Source: Bacteroidales bacterium
GTDB lineage: Bacteria; Bacteroidota; Bacteroidia; Bacteroidales; WCHB1-69
Direction: 5' to 3'
NCBI GenBank assembly: GCA_017535665.1
Contig: JAFXTS010000019.1
Coordinates: 1-54,530 of the forward strand
DNA: 54,530 nt
Shown: positions 34,445-42,973 of the stretch, piece after piece
Numbering within the stretch: position 1 is the first letter of the stretch
How the letters are laid out: the number at the start of each line of letters is the position of its first letter
Translations under genes and position numbers: made by a program
Notes under the pieces: model-generated
What the model was told of the DNA's origin: nothing
Database searches by the model: none
Seen by the model: only the letters and a program-made list of their open reading frames with translations

Positions 34445-35326
34445 ATGGCAAGTTTAAAAGAAATACGTGTCAGAATAGCCTCCGTCCAATCCACTCAGAA
34501 AATCACGAGTGCGATGAAGATGGTGTCGGCCTCCAAACTGAGGAAGGCACAGGGCGCTATTCTCAACCTGCGGCCTTACTCCAACAAGCTCAACGAGATC
34601 CTGCAGAACCTCTCCGGCTCGTCCGACAGCCTCGATGCGATGCCGCTGTTCCAGAAGAGAGGGGAGGAGCGAGTAGCGATTGTGGTCATCTCTTCCAACC
34701 GTGGTCTCTGCGGCGCCTTTAATACTAATATAGTAAAGAAGGTGGAGTCGATGCTCAAGGAAGAGTATGCACAACAAGAGGCTGCCGGCAATGTAAGTCT
34801 CTATTGCATAGGTAAAAAGGCAAAAGAGCAACTCGCTAAACACCACACCATCACATGGTCGAATGAGACTTTGGTGGACAATTCCGAATTTGAGGAAATT
34901 GCCAAATTGGGCGAGCAACTCATGGCCGATTTCATGGAGAAGAAGATTGACAGCGTGAAGATTGTCTATAACCGTTTCTTGAATCAGGCCACCCAAGAGT
35001 TGGTTCAAGAGAACTATCTGCCTATCAGTAACTTAAATACTGAAGGGGAGGGTAGGGGACTCAACCACGACTACATCTTCGAACCTGACCAGCAGAGCAT
35101 TCTTACCGAGTTGATTCCCAAGATTTTGAAGTTGCAGCTTTATAAGACTTTGTTGGATTCAGTCGCCTCAGAGCATGGTGCGCGTATGACCGCCATGCAC
35201 AAGGCTACCGACAATGCTACTGAAATTCTTAAAGATTTGAGACTCAAGTACAACAATGCACGTCAGTCCTCCATCACCAACGAGTTGATTGAGATTGTAA
35301 GCGGTGCGGAAGCCCTCAACAATTAA
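34445..35326 (+). CDS. atpG: ATP synthase F1 subunit gamma
   Basis: 293 residues, central rotor subunit: N-terminal coiled-coil helix (KITSAMKMVSASKLRKAQ), SNRGLCGAFN and the C-terminal helix ending RQSSITNELIEIVSGAEAL. Last of the atp genes here; atpB, E, D and C are not in the window. Confidence 0.97.
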   Translation: MASLKEIRVRIASVQSTQKITSAMKMVSASKLRKAQGAILNLRPYSNKLNEILQNLSGSSDSLDAMPLFQKRGEERVAIVVISSNRGLCGAFNTNIVKKVESMLKEEYAQQEAAGNVSLYCIGKKAKEQLAKHHTITWSNETLVDNSEFEEIAKLGEQLMADFMEKKIDSVKIVYNRFLNQATQELVQENYLPISNLNTEGEGRGLNHDYIFEPDQQSILTELIPKILKLQLYKTLLDSVASEHGARMTAMHKATDNATEILKDLRLKYNNARQSSITNELIEIVSGAEALNN

Positions 35327-35337
35327 AAAAGCACGTC

Positions 35338-36357
35338 ATGCTGAAAAATTGCCTATTTTGTCTCACCCTAACGCTGCTGGTATTAGCTGGCTTTGCACAG
35401 GATAACAACCGCATTGCTATCGGTTTCTATAATCTGGAGAATCTTTTCGACACGATTGATGACCCGCTCACCAACGATGCGGAATTTCTTCCTCAGGGCG
35501 GAAACCAGTGGACAGCAGAGCGATATGCGGAGAAACTCGCCAATATGTCGAAGGTCATTTCGCTGGTGGCCAAAGAGTATGGCAACTGTGTGGCGATGGG
35601 GGTGTCGGAGATTGAAAATGAGCGCGTGATGCTGGATTTGGTAAACCATCCTAACCTGAAGCCGCTCAACTATGGTGTGGTGCATCACGACTCACCCGAC
35701 CGTCGTGGCGTGGATGTGGCACTCATCTACCAGAAGGACCGTTTCACGGTGCTGGATGTGGTGCCTTATCGTTTGTACACCGACGATACCACCTTCCGTA
35801 CCCGCGATCAACTGCTGGTAAAGGGCTTGATTGATGGGTTTGATACCGTACACATCATCGTCAACCACTGGCCGTCGAAGCTGGGTGGTGAACAGCGCAG
35901 TATGCCGAAACGAATTGCCGCCGCCGAACTTTCCAAGCACATCTCCGACTCCATTATGCAGGCGAATCCTGCCGCTAAAGTTATGATTATTGGAGACTTA
36001 AACGACAATCCTAACGCTAAGAGCATCTTAGAGTATCTTGGTGCTAAGAAAAAGGCCAAAGATACTCAGGTCAATCAGCTGTTCAATCCTATGTATAAAT
36101 TGTATATGGATGGCATTTGGTCGTATGTGTATCGCGATGAACCCAATGTGATTGACCAAATCATTATTTCATACGGTTTGCTCAATGCGAAGAAAGGCTA
36201 TAAGTATGCAGGCGTGCAGATTTTTAGGGCTAATTTCTTGCTCACCAAAAGCGGGTCATACGAAGGCACACCGCTGCGTACCTTCGCTGCTGGCACCTAT
36301 CTGGGCGGCTACAGCGACCACTTGCCGGTCTATATTATTTTGGATAAAATTCAGTAA
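35338..36357 (+). CDS. Secreted endonuclease/exonuclease/phosphatase-family protein
   Basis: 339 residues, signal peptide (cleavage near LAGFAQ). Metal-site motifs of the EEP fold: FYNLENLFDTIDDP, SEIENERV, VNHWPSKLGG, IGDLNDNP and the terminal SDHLPV. Probably an exported metal-dependent phosphohydrolase acting on nucleic acid or another phosphoester. Follows atpG by 11 bases. Confidence 0.88.
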   Translation: MLKNCLFCLTLTLLVLAGFAQDNNRIAIGFYNLENLFDTIDDPLTNDAEFLPQGGNQWTAERYAEKLANMSKVISLVAKEYGNCVAMGVSEIENERVMLDLVNHPNLKPLNYGVVHHDSPDRRGVDVALIYQKDRFTVLDVVPYRLYTDDTTFRTRDQLLVKGLIDGFDTVHIIVNHWPSKLGGEQRSMPKRIAAAELSKHISDSIMQANPAAKVMIIGDLNDNPNAKSILEYLGAKKKAKDTQVNQLFNPMYKLYMDGIWSYVYRDEPNVIDQIIISYGLLNAKKGYKYAGVQIFRANFLLTKSGSYEGTPLRTFAAGTYLGGYSDHLPVYIILDKIQ

Positions 36358-36362
36358 ATCAG

Positions 36363-37097
36363 ATGGATAAAAAATTAGTCATCATTCCTACCTATAACGA
36401 AAAGGAGAATATCGAAAATATCATTCGTGTTACTTTCGATTTGGGTGATTATCACATATTGATCATTGAAGATAACTCACCCGATGGCACGGCAGAAATT
36501 GTTAAAAAACTGATAGGGGAGTACCCCGACCGTCTGTTTATTATTGAACGCAAGGGCAAACTCGGCCTCGGAACTGCCTATATTACAGGGTTTAAGTGGG
36601 CATTGGAGCATGAATATGACTATGTGTTTGAGATGGATGCTGATTTTTCGCACGATCCGCACGACTTGGAGCGTCTTTACAAGGCTTGTGCTGAAGGCGG
36701 AGCGGATTTGGCCGTAGGATCCAGATATTGCAACGGTGTGAATGTGCTGAACTGGCCCATGTCACGACTGCTCATGTCATACTATGGTTCAGCCTACGTA
36801 CGCATGATAACGCGCATTCCTGTACACGACACAACAGCAGGTTTCAAATGTTATAAAGCCAGCACGCTGCGAGCCATCGATTTTTCAAAAATCAAACATG
36901 TAGGCTACGGATTTCAGATTGAAATGAAATTCAACGTCTGGAAGCTGAAATTCAAAATCCAGGAAGTTTCCATCATTTTCAAGGACCGTACTTTAGGAAC
37001 GTCAAAGATGAGCAAAGGAATTTTCTCTGAAGCAATTTTTGGCGTGATTGGTTTAAAGATTCGCAGCTGGTTCCGCAAATGGGATCGCTTGCAATAA
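36363..37097 (+). CDS. Polyprenol-phosphate glycosyltransferase (DPM1-like, GT2)
   Basis: 244 residues: GT2 core with VIIPTYNEKENIENI, the DAD metal-site in MDADFSHDP, and the late KDRTLGTSKMSKGI segment of dolichyl/polyprenol-phosphate mannosyltransferases. No C-terminal membrane helices, so the soluble bacterial type. Its 3' end lies 63 bases from the dif-like site, convergent with yggS across the mobile element. Confidence 0.9.
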   Translation: MDKKLVIIPTYNEKENIENIIRVTFDLGDYHILIIEDNSPDGTAEIVKKLIGEYPDRLFIIERKGKLGLGTAYITGFKWALEHEYDYVFEMDADFSHDPHDLERLYKACAEGGADLAVGSRYCNGVNVLNWPMSRLLMSYYGSAYVRMITRIPVHDTTAGFKCYKASTLRAIDFSKIKHVGYGFQIEMKFNVWKLKFKIQEVSIIFKDRTLGTSKMSKGIFSEAIFGVIGLKIRSWFRKWDRLQ

Positions 37098-37114
37098 TCT
37101 TCACAAACGATATC

Positions 37115-37145
37115 GTAGGGGCTAATGTTATTCGTCCCTTTTTTG
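37115..37145 (+). terminator. Weak terminator or REP-like palindrome after the GT2 gene
   Basis: TAGGGGC and GTCCC can pair around TAATGTTATTC, followed by TTTTTT. The stem is short; the sequence also resembles a worn REP-like palindrome (GTAGGGGC border). Confidence 0.4.
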
Positions 37146-37160
37146 GGTTCCAAATATCCT

Positions 37161-37188
37161 ATTTAACATAATACAAATTATAGGACAT
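37161..37188. other. dif-like XerC/XerD site at the left junction (attL)
   Basis: 11-base arm ATTTAACATAA (37161-37171) is the exact reverse complement of the E. coli dif XerD arm TTATGTTAAAT. A 6-base centre TACAAA (37172-37177) and an 11-base XerC-like arm TTATAGGACAT (37178-37188) follow. The XerD-like arm would be chromosomal and the XerC-like arm contributed by the element. It lies between two convergent chromosomal genes. Confidence 0.82.
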
Positions 37189-37198
37189 TTTCAAAAAA

Positions 37199-38128
37199 TC
37201 ATTGTATTTCAAGGTATTTTTTACAAAAAAAACCCTTTCTCGGCTCGTAATTTTCAAAATCAACAGTTCTAAAAATTGAAACAATATTGCACCATCGGGC
37301 CATATCCTTTTGCCATTGTGGAATCACATTGTTATTTTCAAAATCCCTAAACGGTTGCGCAAAACAACTAACACCCTTATCAACGCGCCAATATTTGATC
37401 CTCAAAAGACAATCATAAATATCTCCATACAAAATTGTGTACAACATAAAACGTCCTTTGTAACCGAATTTTCTTATTTTCGCAATTGCTTTTTCACATG
37501 ATTCAATTTGGGACCACGTATCACACCCAAAACGTATCACAGACAACCACTTAATTTGTGCAAGCAATTCTGCGAAATCATCATCGACCAAACGAGCATC
37601 CAACGCCTGATTGAAATCAACTCTATATCCTTTTTTTATTATTTTTACTAATTGTTCCCTTGCATAATTGCCAGCCCCTAAAATGTTATTATCCATTAAA
37701 ATAATCTTTTTTCGCCCTTCAATCGCTATTTCCTCAATGTCATTATATGGTCTGATTCCTCCTTCCTTTTTCGGCACAATACACCATTTACAATGATTGG
37801 GACACCCTCTTGTTAAAAAGCCATAAGCAACATCTTTCGGGACATTATAAATCGAGTAGTCAGGCTGTAATATTTCTGCATCTTCTGGCATCACACATCC
37901 ATCTTTATAGCCAGTCCCTGCCGAAAAATAAGCGTCTGTATTAGCATTTAAAAAATAACCATGATCTGGCGTGAAAGTGAAAACTTTTGAAACATACACA
38001 CAATCGTAAAAATCAAATGGCGTGTACCATTCCACACTATGGCCATGATTTTTTGACATTTTAGACAATTTCATTAATGCCAAGTTGGGGAATCCGGTAT
38101 TATCTACATCAATAAGCCCAATTTTCAT
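37199..38128 (-). CDS. Radical SAM protein
   Basis: 309 residues. The cluster motif is CxxxCxxC at C109, C113 and C116 (GFLTRGCPNHCKWC), preceded by a B12-binding-like N-terminal region of about 90 residues (KIGLIDVDN, FPNLALMKLSKMSK). SAM-barrel features follow (ILMDNNILG, LDARLVDDDF, IRFGCDT). Substrate unknown; phage-borne radical SAM proteins are frequent but mostly uncharacterised. Last gene of the element, at attL, 11 bases from the site. Possibly cargo rather than core virus function. Confidence 0.8.
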   Translation of the reverse strand: MKIGLIDVDNTGFPNLALMKLSKMSKNHGHSVEWYTPFDFYDCVYVSKVFTFTPDHGYFLNANTDAYFSAGTGYKDGCVMPEDAEILQPDYSIYNVPKDVAYGFLTRGCPNHCKWCIVPKKEGGIRPYNDIEEIAIEGRKKIILMDNNILGAGNYAREQLVKIIKKGYRVDFNQALDARLVDDDFAELLAQIKWLSVIRFGCDTWSQIESCEKAIAKIRKFGYKGRFMLYTILYGDIYDCLLRIKYWRVDKGVSCFAQPFRDFENNNVIPQWQKDMARWCNIVSIFRTVDFENYEPRKGFFCKKYLEIQ

Positions 38129-38148
38129 ACCTCAAAATTTTACCTTTG

Positions 38149-39024
38149 CTATAATTCCTCATTTACAAATCTTCTCAATTCACTTTGAAAACAACCTCTT
38201 TCCAGCTCCTCTCTTTCTCTCAATTCTGTACGTTTACCGTGATCAATTATATCTTCGATTGCTTTTTTCAATAAATCCACAAGGTTTTCAGGCTTAACGG
38301 CATCCAATTCAACCTGCCCCAAACCGCTCCAATGCACAGAACGAGTATCTGTAACCTTCGTTGGAGCTGGTGGTAACTTCCAATCTATCACCTGTTTTTC
38401 CACAAGACAAATTCTTCTTACTTCAATATTATTACATCCCAGATTTTCAAGATTCTCTTTCAAAGCTCGCGGAATATCCTCTCCCGACGGATCATAATCT
38501 CCAAAATACAAAATAATTGGGCTCTGACCTCTTTTTTCTGCCTCTTTGAGACGAAGTGATGCGTCGTGTAAAAACGTCAAAGATGGATAACCTTTGCACG
38601 CGCCCAACGCCACGTCATATTCTCTGCAAGTTTTATAAAAAACACCTTCAAGAGCCTTTTTCTCAATAAATACTTCTGGATAATAATGTTGATTTTCCCA
38701 CTCATTCAACCAATAACTTTTCATCCACAAATCAATCTGCTCTTTCGCTTCTGATATTTTATCCTTTAATATGGTTGGTTCCGCTTTAGTCATACAAGCC
38801 AAGTTTCTGTCTCGATCACTGAAAGCGGAGAAATCAATCATACCATTCCACCGAGCAATCCCAGTGGCGGCCACGACTCTTTTATAATGCTGTATGTCAT
38901 TGGTCATGCCCCTACTTACTAATTGATAGTGTAACCCTCTAATTGTTAATACACCAGCTTCATAGTTACTCAATATTTCTATCGAGTTTTCAATTATCCA
39001 GTCTCTTGTGAATTTGTCTTTCAT
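38149..39024 (-). CDS. TOPRIM protein resembling topoisomerase VI A/Spo11
   Basis: 291 residues. The N-terminal 75 residues look like a winged-helix region (TIRGLHYQLVSRGM, then HYKRVVAA). A TOPRIM domain follows: glutamate in VFIEKKALEGVF and the DxD motif in ILYFGDYDPSGEDIP. This layout matches phage and mobile-element proteins related to the TopoVIA/Spo11 group. The catalytic tyrosine of Spo11 cannot be placed with certainty. Role could be DNA cleavage or topology control in replication. It lies 20 bases upstream of the radical SAM gene. Confidence 0.75.
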   Translation of the reverse strand: MKDKFTRDWIIENSIEILSNYEAGVLTIRGLHYQLVSRGMTNDIQHYKRVVAATGIARWNGMIDFSAFSDRDRNLACMTKAEPTILKDKISEAKEQIDLWMKSYWLNEWENQHYYPEVFIEKKALEGVFYKTCREYDVALGACKGYPSLTFLHDASLRLKEAEKRGQSPIILYFGDYDPSGEDIPRALKENLENLGCNNIEVRRICLVEKQVIDWKLPPAPTKVTDTRSVHWSGLGQVELDAVKPENLVDLLKKAIEDIIDHGKRTELREREELERGCFQSELRRFVNEEL

Positions 39025-39027
39025 AAC

Positions 39028-39468
39028 TCAACATTTTTCTAAAATATTAATGGCACTCTCCAGCTGCTTTTTGGCAATATCCACCAGCCGCAAATTGGTT
39101 TCGCTTTTGGCCTTCAAAGTCAGCCGGTTTATTTCTGTCACAAAATCGCTGACCGTTACATTGTCGGGATCGGCAAAATGGGACAACAAGTATTTCATAT
39201 CCATATACCCGATTTCCAATGGCTCATACTTCACAGATTTTCGGCTTCTACCGTCAAATTGATATATGGCATCTGTTATCTCATTGTTGGCCAAATACTC
39301 TTTATATTCGGCAAACGTCAGTGAATCGCGCCCCATCTTAACCAAAAGTTCATTCATCGCTATATTGGCCGGTATTGCCTCGTAAGATATATCCCGACTT
39401 CCGGAAAAGAGAATAATTCTTTTCCGAAAGTCAAGATAATACCATTGTTTAGCGGACTTTTGAAACAT
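39028..39468 (-). CDS. Element protein of unknown function
   Basis: 146 residues, soluble, charged. Segments of note: WYYLDFRKRIILFSGSRDIS at the N-terminus and a C-terminal helix ending ESAINILEKC. No family recognised. Its start overlaps the end of the SSB gene by 20 bases, so expression is coupled to replication genes. Confidence 0.6.
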   Translation of the reverse strand: MFQKSAKQWYYLDFRKRIILFSGSRDISYEAIPANIAMNELLVKMGRDSLTFAEYKEYLANNEITDAIYQFDGRSRKSVKYEPLEIGYMDMKYLLSHFADPDNVTVSDFVTEINRLTLKAKSETNLRLVDIAKKQLESAINILEKC

Positions 39469-39820
39469 CTTTCTTACCTTTCACTTCCGGCTCGTTCTCG
39501 AAAGTAAGAATCTGCACCCTCGACGCGGTGATTTGCGGCGAATAACGCACTTGGTTTGACTGCTGGCTCAAATACTCATCAATGCGGAAATCTCCGGAAA
39601 CGTACACTTGCACGCCCTTTTTAAGGTACTGCGCCACCTTGTCACTCTTCGTGAAATACGAAACACTGACCCACTGCGGGAACTCGCGCACCTCGCCGGT
39701 GTCCTTGTTTACCTGTTTCACGTTGTCGCAAACGGAAAAGTTGATCAAAAATCTGCCGTCCTGTAAAGTCTGGCTCTTTGCATCCTGACCAATGTGGCCA
39801 ATCATTTCTAAGTTAATCAT
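39449..39820 (-). CDS. Single-stranded DNA-binding protein
   Basis: 123 residues with the OB-fold pattern of bacterial SSB (MINLEMIGHIGQDAKSQTLQ, VQVYVSGDFRIDEY). It lacks the long acidic tail and host-interaction DDIPF tip of full SSB. It would coat single strands made by rolling-circle replication. It follows Rep and a small cysteine-rich gene. Confidence 0.88.
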   Translation of the reverse strand: MINLEMIGHIGQDAKSQTLQDGRFLINFSVCDNVKQVNKDTGEVREFPQWVSVSYFTKSDKVAQYLKKGVQVYVSGDFRIDEYLSQQSNQVRYSPQITASRVQILTFENEPEVKGKKDVSKVR

Positions 39821-39833
39821 AATGCTTTGTGTT

Positions 39834-40052
39834 TTAGGTTAATAAATGTGTTAAATAGGATTTTTTTCTAATTTTGTGGATTTTATAATATTGCCAGTAC
39901 TTACAATAATGATACGACGCATCAACTATGCGAAAACCATATTTGCAATTGTTAGCACTTTTATAGTTATAACATTTTTTGCAACACAAATCTCCTTCCT
40001 GCAATTTGATTCCATGAAATAAACATCCTTTTTTACTCAAGTGTACATTCAT
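39834..40052 (-). CDS. Small cysteine-rich protein
   Basis: 72 residues with CLFHGIKLQEGDLCCKKC and further cysteines (NNCKYG, YHYCKYW), suggesting a zinc-binding knuckle. The start codon overlaps the Rep stop codon (ATGA), so translation is coupled. Function unknown; a DNA-binding accessory is plausible. Confidence 0.6.
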   Translation of the reverse strand: MNVHLSKKGCLFHGIKLQEGDLCCKKCYNYKSANNCKYGFRIVDASYHYCKYWQYYKIHKIRKKSYLTHLLT

Positions 40053-41392
40053 AATGTTGGTTTTTGGTAATTACTTTCATATAACATTCGCACGGCCTCG
40101 CTGGTGCAGCTGGCCGGAACTGTCACCGTGCCGGTGTTGCGCTTTTTCAGACGGATCATTGAATCGGTGGAGTAGGTATTGGAGGGATTGGTGATAAAGA
40201 ACTCCTTGCCGCCGTATTCATCCCCCTCCCCTTTCAGATCTGCGGCTTCGGCTAGATCCTCCAGCAAAGTGTTGTCGTGTACGTTCAGCGTCCTTTCACC
40301 AAGCAAACAGCCGAATTTAGAGTATAAAGAACGGTTGTTGTACACCTGCGGCAAAATGTCGATTATGGCCTCACAATCAAACATATTGTCGGTAACGGCA
40401 AACACTTTCGGCTTGAAGAGGTAACTAATAGTCTCCAGCACAGCCCCAATAAAATCTTCTGTTTTCCAATCGTCCACGTCAATATGGTGTTTGTAAACCG
40501 TGCCGTCCTCCGTTGCTTTGCAGACAAAGATGTTCTGCAAATGGATGATCGTTGCACCGCGTGGATCCAGAGTGGCCACAAATTCATCGCTAAGCGTGCA
40601 GTTGCCTTTCCGGATGGCGGCCACCTCTTCCGGACTGAAATTGCCGCGCTCGTTGGCCTCATCCACCGTTAAATGGTTCCACCAGTACAAAACAACCCTG
40701 TGCAGCTGGTTCCGGTTCTGTTTCGCGTTGCGAACGAAAAGCAGCGCGTGAATGTGGATATGATAACCGTTGGCGTTTTTGGTCGTTTCCAGCCCGAATT
40801 GGCCGCCATATACCCAGTAGAGCCAATCTTTCTTTTTGCGCATGAAATTGAACTGTTTTGTTATTTCTCTAAAGTAAAACCGCCGCCCGCGCCAGCCGTT
40901 CACCGTGTGCGGCACCGACAGCATAAGGTGCATGATGTTGTAACGCACTTCGCCAAGTTCCTGCCAGCCCTTGTTAAGCCATTTCATACGCTGCGAGGCG
41001 GTCACGGCCTTTTCTCCCCTACCCTCTTCATCGGCCAATATGTAGAGGCACGGGTTAGCATCAAACCATTTCAGATATTTGCGCCGGATTTTCTTCTGCC
41101 GGTCCCAGTTGCAAATGTTGCAGAGCCGGTGGCCGCATCCCAAGAAAGAAACCAGCTCTATTTTGCTGCCGTCGTAACTATACAGCGTGGAGCCGCCGCA
41201 TGATCGGAGCGACTTCATCAGCCCGTCGGCCAGCGAAAGCGTGTGCGCGTCCAACTGTACGCTGTGGGTGTACCGCATGAGTTCGGCTGCCAGCAGCATA
41301 TTTTTTCGCTTCAAATAGGTGAGCTTCTTATTTCTCACCACGTTGTAACGGTAATTGTTCTCTCTTTCAGTGCTTTGTGTTACTTTTTCCAT
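40049..41392 (-). CDS. rep: Rolling-circle replication initiator (HUH, Rep_1-like)
   Basis: 447 residues. A cysteine/histidine zinc region lies at C86-C94 (GCGHRLCNICNWDRQKK), as in Rep_1-type initiators. The HUH metal motif is HIHIHALLF at residues 211-219. The probable nicking tyrosine is Y324 in SYLFKP, the YxxK motif. Such enzymes nick one strand at the origin and replicate plasmids or ssDNA phages by rolling circle. Only one tyrosine is in the motif, so plasmid/phage-type rather than the two-tyrosine class. The structured region at 41914-42047 upstream is a candidate origin. Confidence 0.88.
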   Translation of the reverse strand: MEKVTQSTERENNYRYNVVRNKKLTYLKRKNMLLAAELMRYTHSVQLDAHTLSLADGLMKSLRSCGGSTLYSYDGSKIELVSFLGCGHRLCNICNWDRQKKIRRKYLKWFDANPCLYILADEEGRGEKAVTASQRMKWLNKGWQELGEVRYNIMHLMLSVPHTVNGWRGRRFYFREITKQFNFMRKKKDWLYWVYGGQFGLETTKNANGYHIHIHALLFVRNAKQNRNQLHRVVLYWWNHLTVDEANERGNFSPEEVAAIRKGNCTLSDEFVATLDPRGATIIHLQNIFVCKATEDGTVYKHHIDVDDWKTEDFIGAVLETISYLFKPKVFAVTDNMFDCEAIIDILPQVYNNRSLYSKFGCLLGERTLNVHDNTLLEDLAEAADLKGEGDEYGGKEFFITNPSNTYSTDSMIRLKKRNTGTVTVPASCTSEAVRMLYESNYQKPTL

Positions 41393-41455
41393 TCCATTTG
41401 TTCCTTATTATCGAGGAAGGGGGTATATAAGAAACTGATTAAGATATATAAACGT

Positions 41456-41875
41456 CTAAAATAAAGACAGTTGGGGCGCGGGCGCGCTCTTGGTGATCAA
41501 CGGTGCGTTGTAATCGTACAGCATACGCGCGTATTGCTGCATTTCGTCGCTCGCTCCGGTCAAATAGCGGTAATATCTCATCATGGTATCACACGCCTCT
41601 TTATATTTGTCATTGTCGCTTTGTCTCCAATCAACAATCGAGATTTTCTTTTGGTAAGTTAGGAAAGCCCAACGGATAGAATCAACATGGCCAATATCAT
41701 TAACATTCATCGGATCCGGCTGACGCATCAACCAGTCAATCCAGCGTCCGCACGCATCGACGAAAAGTTTTAGCACAATCGGCCTAATGTCTTTTTCTGT
41801 TGGCCGGTGGTCGCTGAAAGTCCAGCATTGGCCACTGATTTCGTCCTTCAACGTATTTCCAAAAATTCTAAACAT
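41456..41875 (-). CDS. Rep-associated protein with C-terminal beta-clamp motif
   Basis: 139 residues, mostly helical. The tail is a flexible Pro/Ala segment ending in QLSLF as the last five residues, which fits the bacterial sliding-clamp binding consensus QL(S/D)LF. It lies 63 bases upstream of rep and next to the candidate origin. Inferred role: recruiting host DNA polymerase III or clamp to the element's replication fork. The rest of the chain matches no family I recognise. Confidence 0.65.
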   Translation of the reverse strand: MFRIFGNTLKDEISGQCWTFSDHRPTEKDIRPIVLKLFVDACGRWIDWLMRQPDPMNVNDIGHVDSIRWAFLTYQKKISIVDWRQSDNDKYKEACDTMMRYYRYLTGASDEMQQYARMLYDYNAPLITKSAPAPQLSLF

Positions 41876-41913
41876 AATTCAATGATTCTGTGGTTATGGT
41901 TTCAGGTTTTTTG

Positions 41914-42047
41914 GGGGCTTTAAGCTGTGCAAGTTGGAATGGCGATTCTTTTTTTCAGGGAGTTTGGGGGCGGTTCCCTACGGATCCGCCGCCTCTCCCC
42001 TACTTTAGCTTGAAAGCCCCAACGGGTCGCACCCCTGCGTTGCCCGT
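41914..42047. other. Candidate replication origin, multi-hairpin region
   Basis: Three nested or adjacent hairpins fill the only sizeable gap in the replication module. Outer arms GGGGCTTTAAGCT (41914-41926) and AGCTTGAAAGCCCC (42007-42020); inner GGCGG/CCGCC (41969-41973, 41986-41990) around CGGATCCG; and ACGGG-CGCA/TGCG-CCCGT (42022-42047). Such structure suits a rolling-circle double- or single-strand origin or a packaging signal. Confidence 0.55.
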
Positions 42048-42053
42048 ATGCTG

Positions 42054-42383
42054 TCAGTTGTCACCGCCGCGCCTGCGCCAGTGAAACAGCCGCCACAAAA
42101 AAGACGGCTTCTTGAAAGGAGCCTCCACGCCCCGATCAATCAACCGTTTCTGGTCGCGCTGCTTGGTGCTGAAATCGAGGTCGCGCGGCAGCCTCTTCAC
42201 TTTGTCAATCTCAAATTTGGTGGTGGCCTCCAGTAAATCAATGCACTTTTTCTTGGCCTCTTCCACACTGTCGGCATATACGCTGGTGGTTTTCTTCAAA
42301 ATCTTGCCTCCGAAAACAAGCGTGTAACTCACATTGTAACGGCCAACCTGCTTTCGCAAGTTCATGTCTATTGCGTAACTCAT
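42054..42383 (-). CDS. Small basic element protein
   Basis: 109 residues, Lys/Arg rich at the C-terminus (FLWRLFHWRRRGGDN). N-terminal part resembles a beta-beta-alpha fold (YNVSYTLVFGGKILKKT then an alanine-rich helix). No family recognised. It lies eight bases downstream of the Tad2-like gene and borders the candidate origin, so a DNA-binding role is possible. Confidence 0.55.
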   Translation of the reverse strand: MSYAIDMNLRKQVGRYNVSYTLVFGGKILKKTTSVYADSVEEAKKKCIDLLEATTKFEIDKVKRLPRDLDFSTKQRDQKRLIDRGVEAPFKKPSFLWRLFHWRRRGGDN

Positions 42384-42390
42384 AACTCAA

Positions 42391-42960
42391 TTATTCAAAA
42401 ATGGTCCAGTCGTTTGAAAGCATATCTGTTTGGCTCGCAAGCCAGCCGACCACAACTTCATCGTTGGCGGCCTTCATGCAGATCACCGGCACAAATTTCA
42501 CACTTCCGTTTTTCTCTTTCAGTTCGTTGAGCGTTTCAATATAAACACATTGTTTTTCCCCCTCTACTGTATTAACTGGAGATGCTAAAATTTTGTCATC
42601 CTTTTTCACCTCCATTCTCTCATGCAGAAAAAGAAACATCCCTTTTCCGTTCCAACCTTTTCTGCTTACCCGATAGCCTTTTTTGAGGGCTTCAATGGCC
42701 TCTCCAAAGGTCATATCGACACGATCCGGATAAATGGTTCCTTTGCTTTCTTGCCTGCTACGTTCTTGTAGCTTCTTGACTTCCTCTTCTTTCTCCAGTA
42801 AATCATAAATGAGTTTCATTACAGGCTTAAAAGCCTCTTCAACGACAATATCAGCGCAAAACATGTGTTTGCTTGTGATGTCGCGCAGTGTGGCTGCCAA
42901 AGTTTCCAAAGTTGTTTTGGTCAACTCCAAACCCAGTTGATTAGTTGTTTTTGTTTCCAT
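42391..42960 (-). CDS. Tad2-like (DUF2829) anti-Thoeris protein with N-terminal extension
   Basis: 189 residues. Residues 83-189 match DUF2829: MTFGEAIEALKKGYRV, SRKGWNGKGMFLFL and the terminal VVGWLASQTDMLSNDW. Phage Tad2 proteins of this family bind and sequester the cyclic ADP-ribose-type signal made by Thoeris immune systems, so this is probably a counter-defence gene. Two oddities: an 80-residue helical N-terminal extension ending in a charged coiled coil, and an insert of about 40 residues inside the domain. Early-module position, just below the divergent control region, fits early expression. Confidence 0.82.
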   Translation of the reverse strand: METKTTNQLGLELTKTTLETLAATLRDITSKHMFCADIVVEEAFKPVMKLIYDLLEKEEEVKKLQERSRQESKGTIYPDRVDMTFGEAIEALKKGYRVSRKGWNGKGMFLFLHERMEVKKDDKILASPVNTVEGEKQCVYIETLNELKEKNGSVKFVPVICMKAANDEVVVGWLASQTDMLSNDWTIFE

Positions 42961-42973
42961 ATTGCTTATTGTT

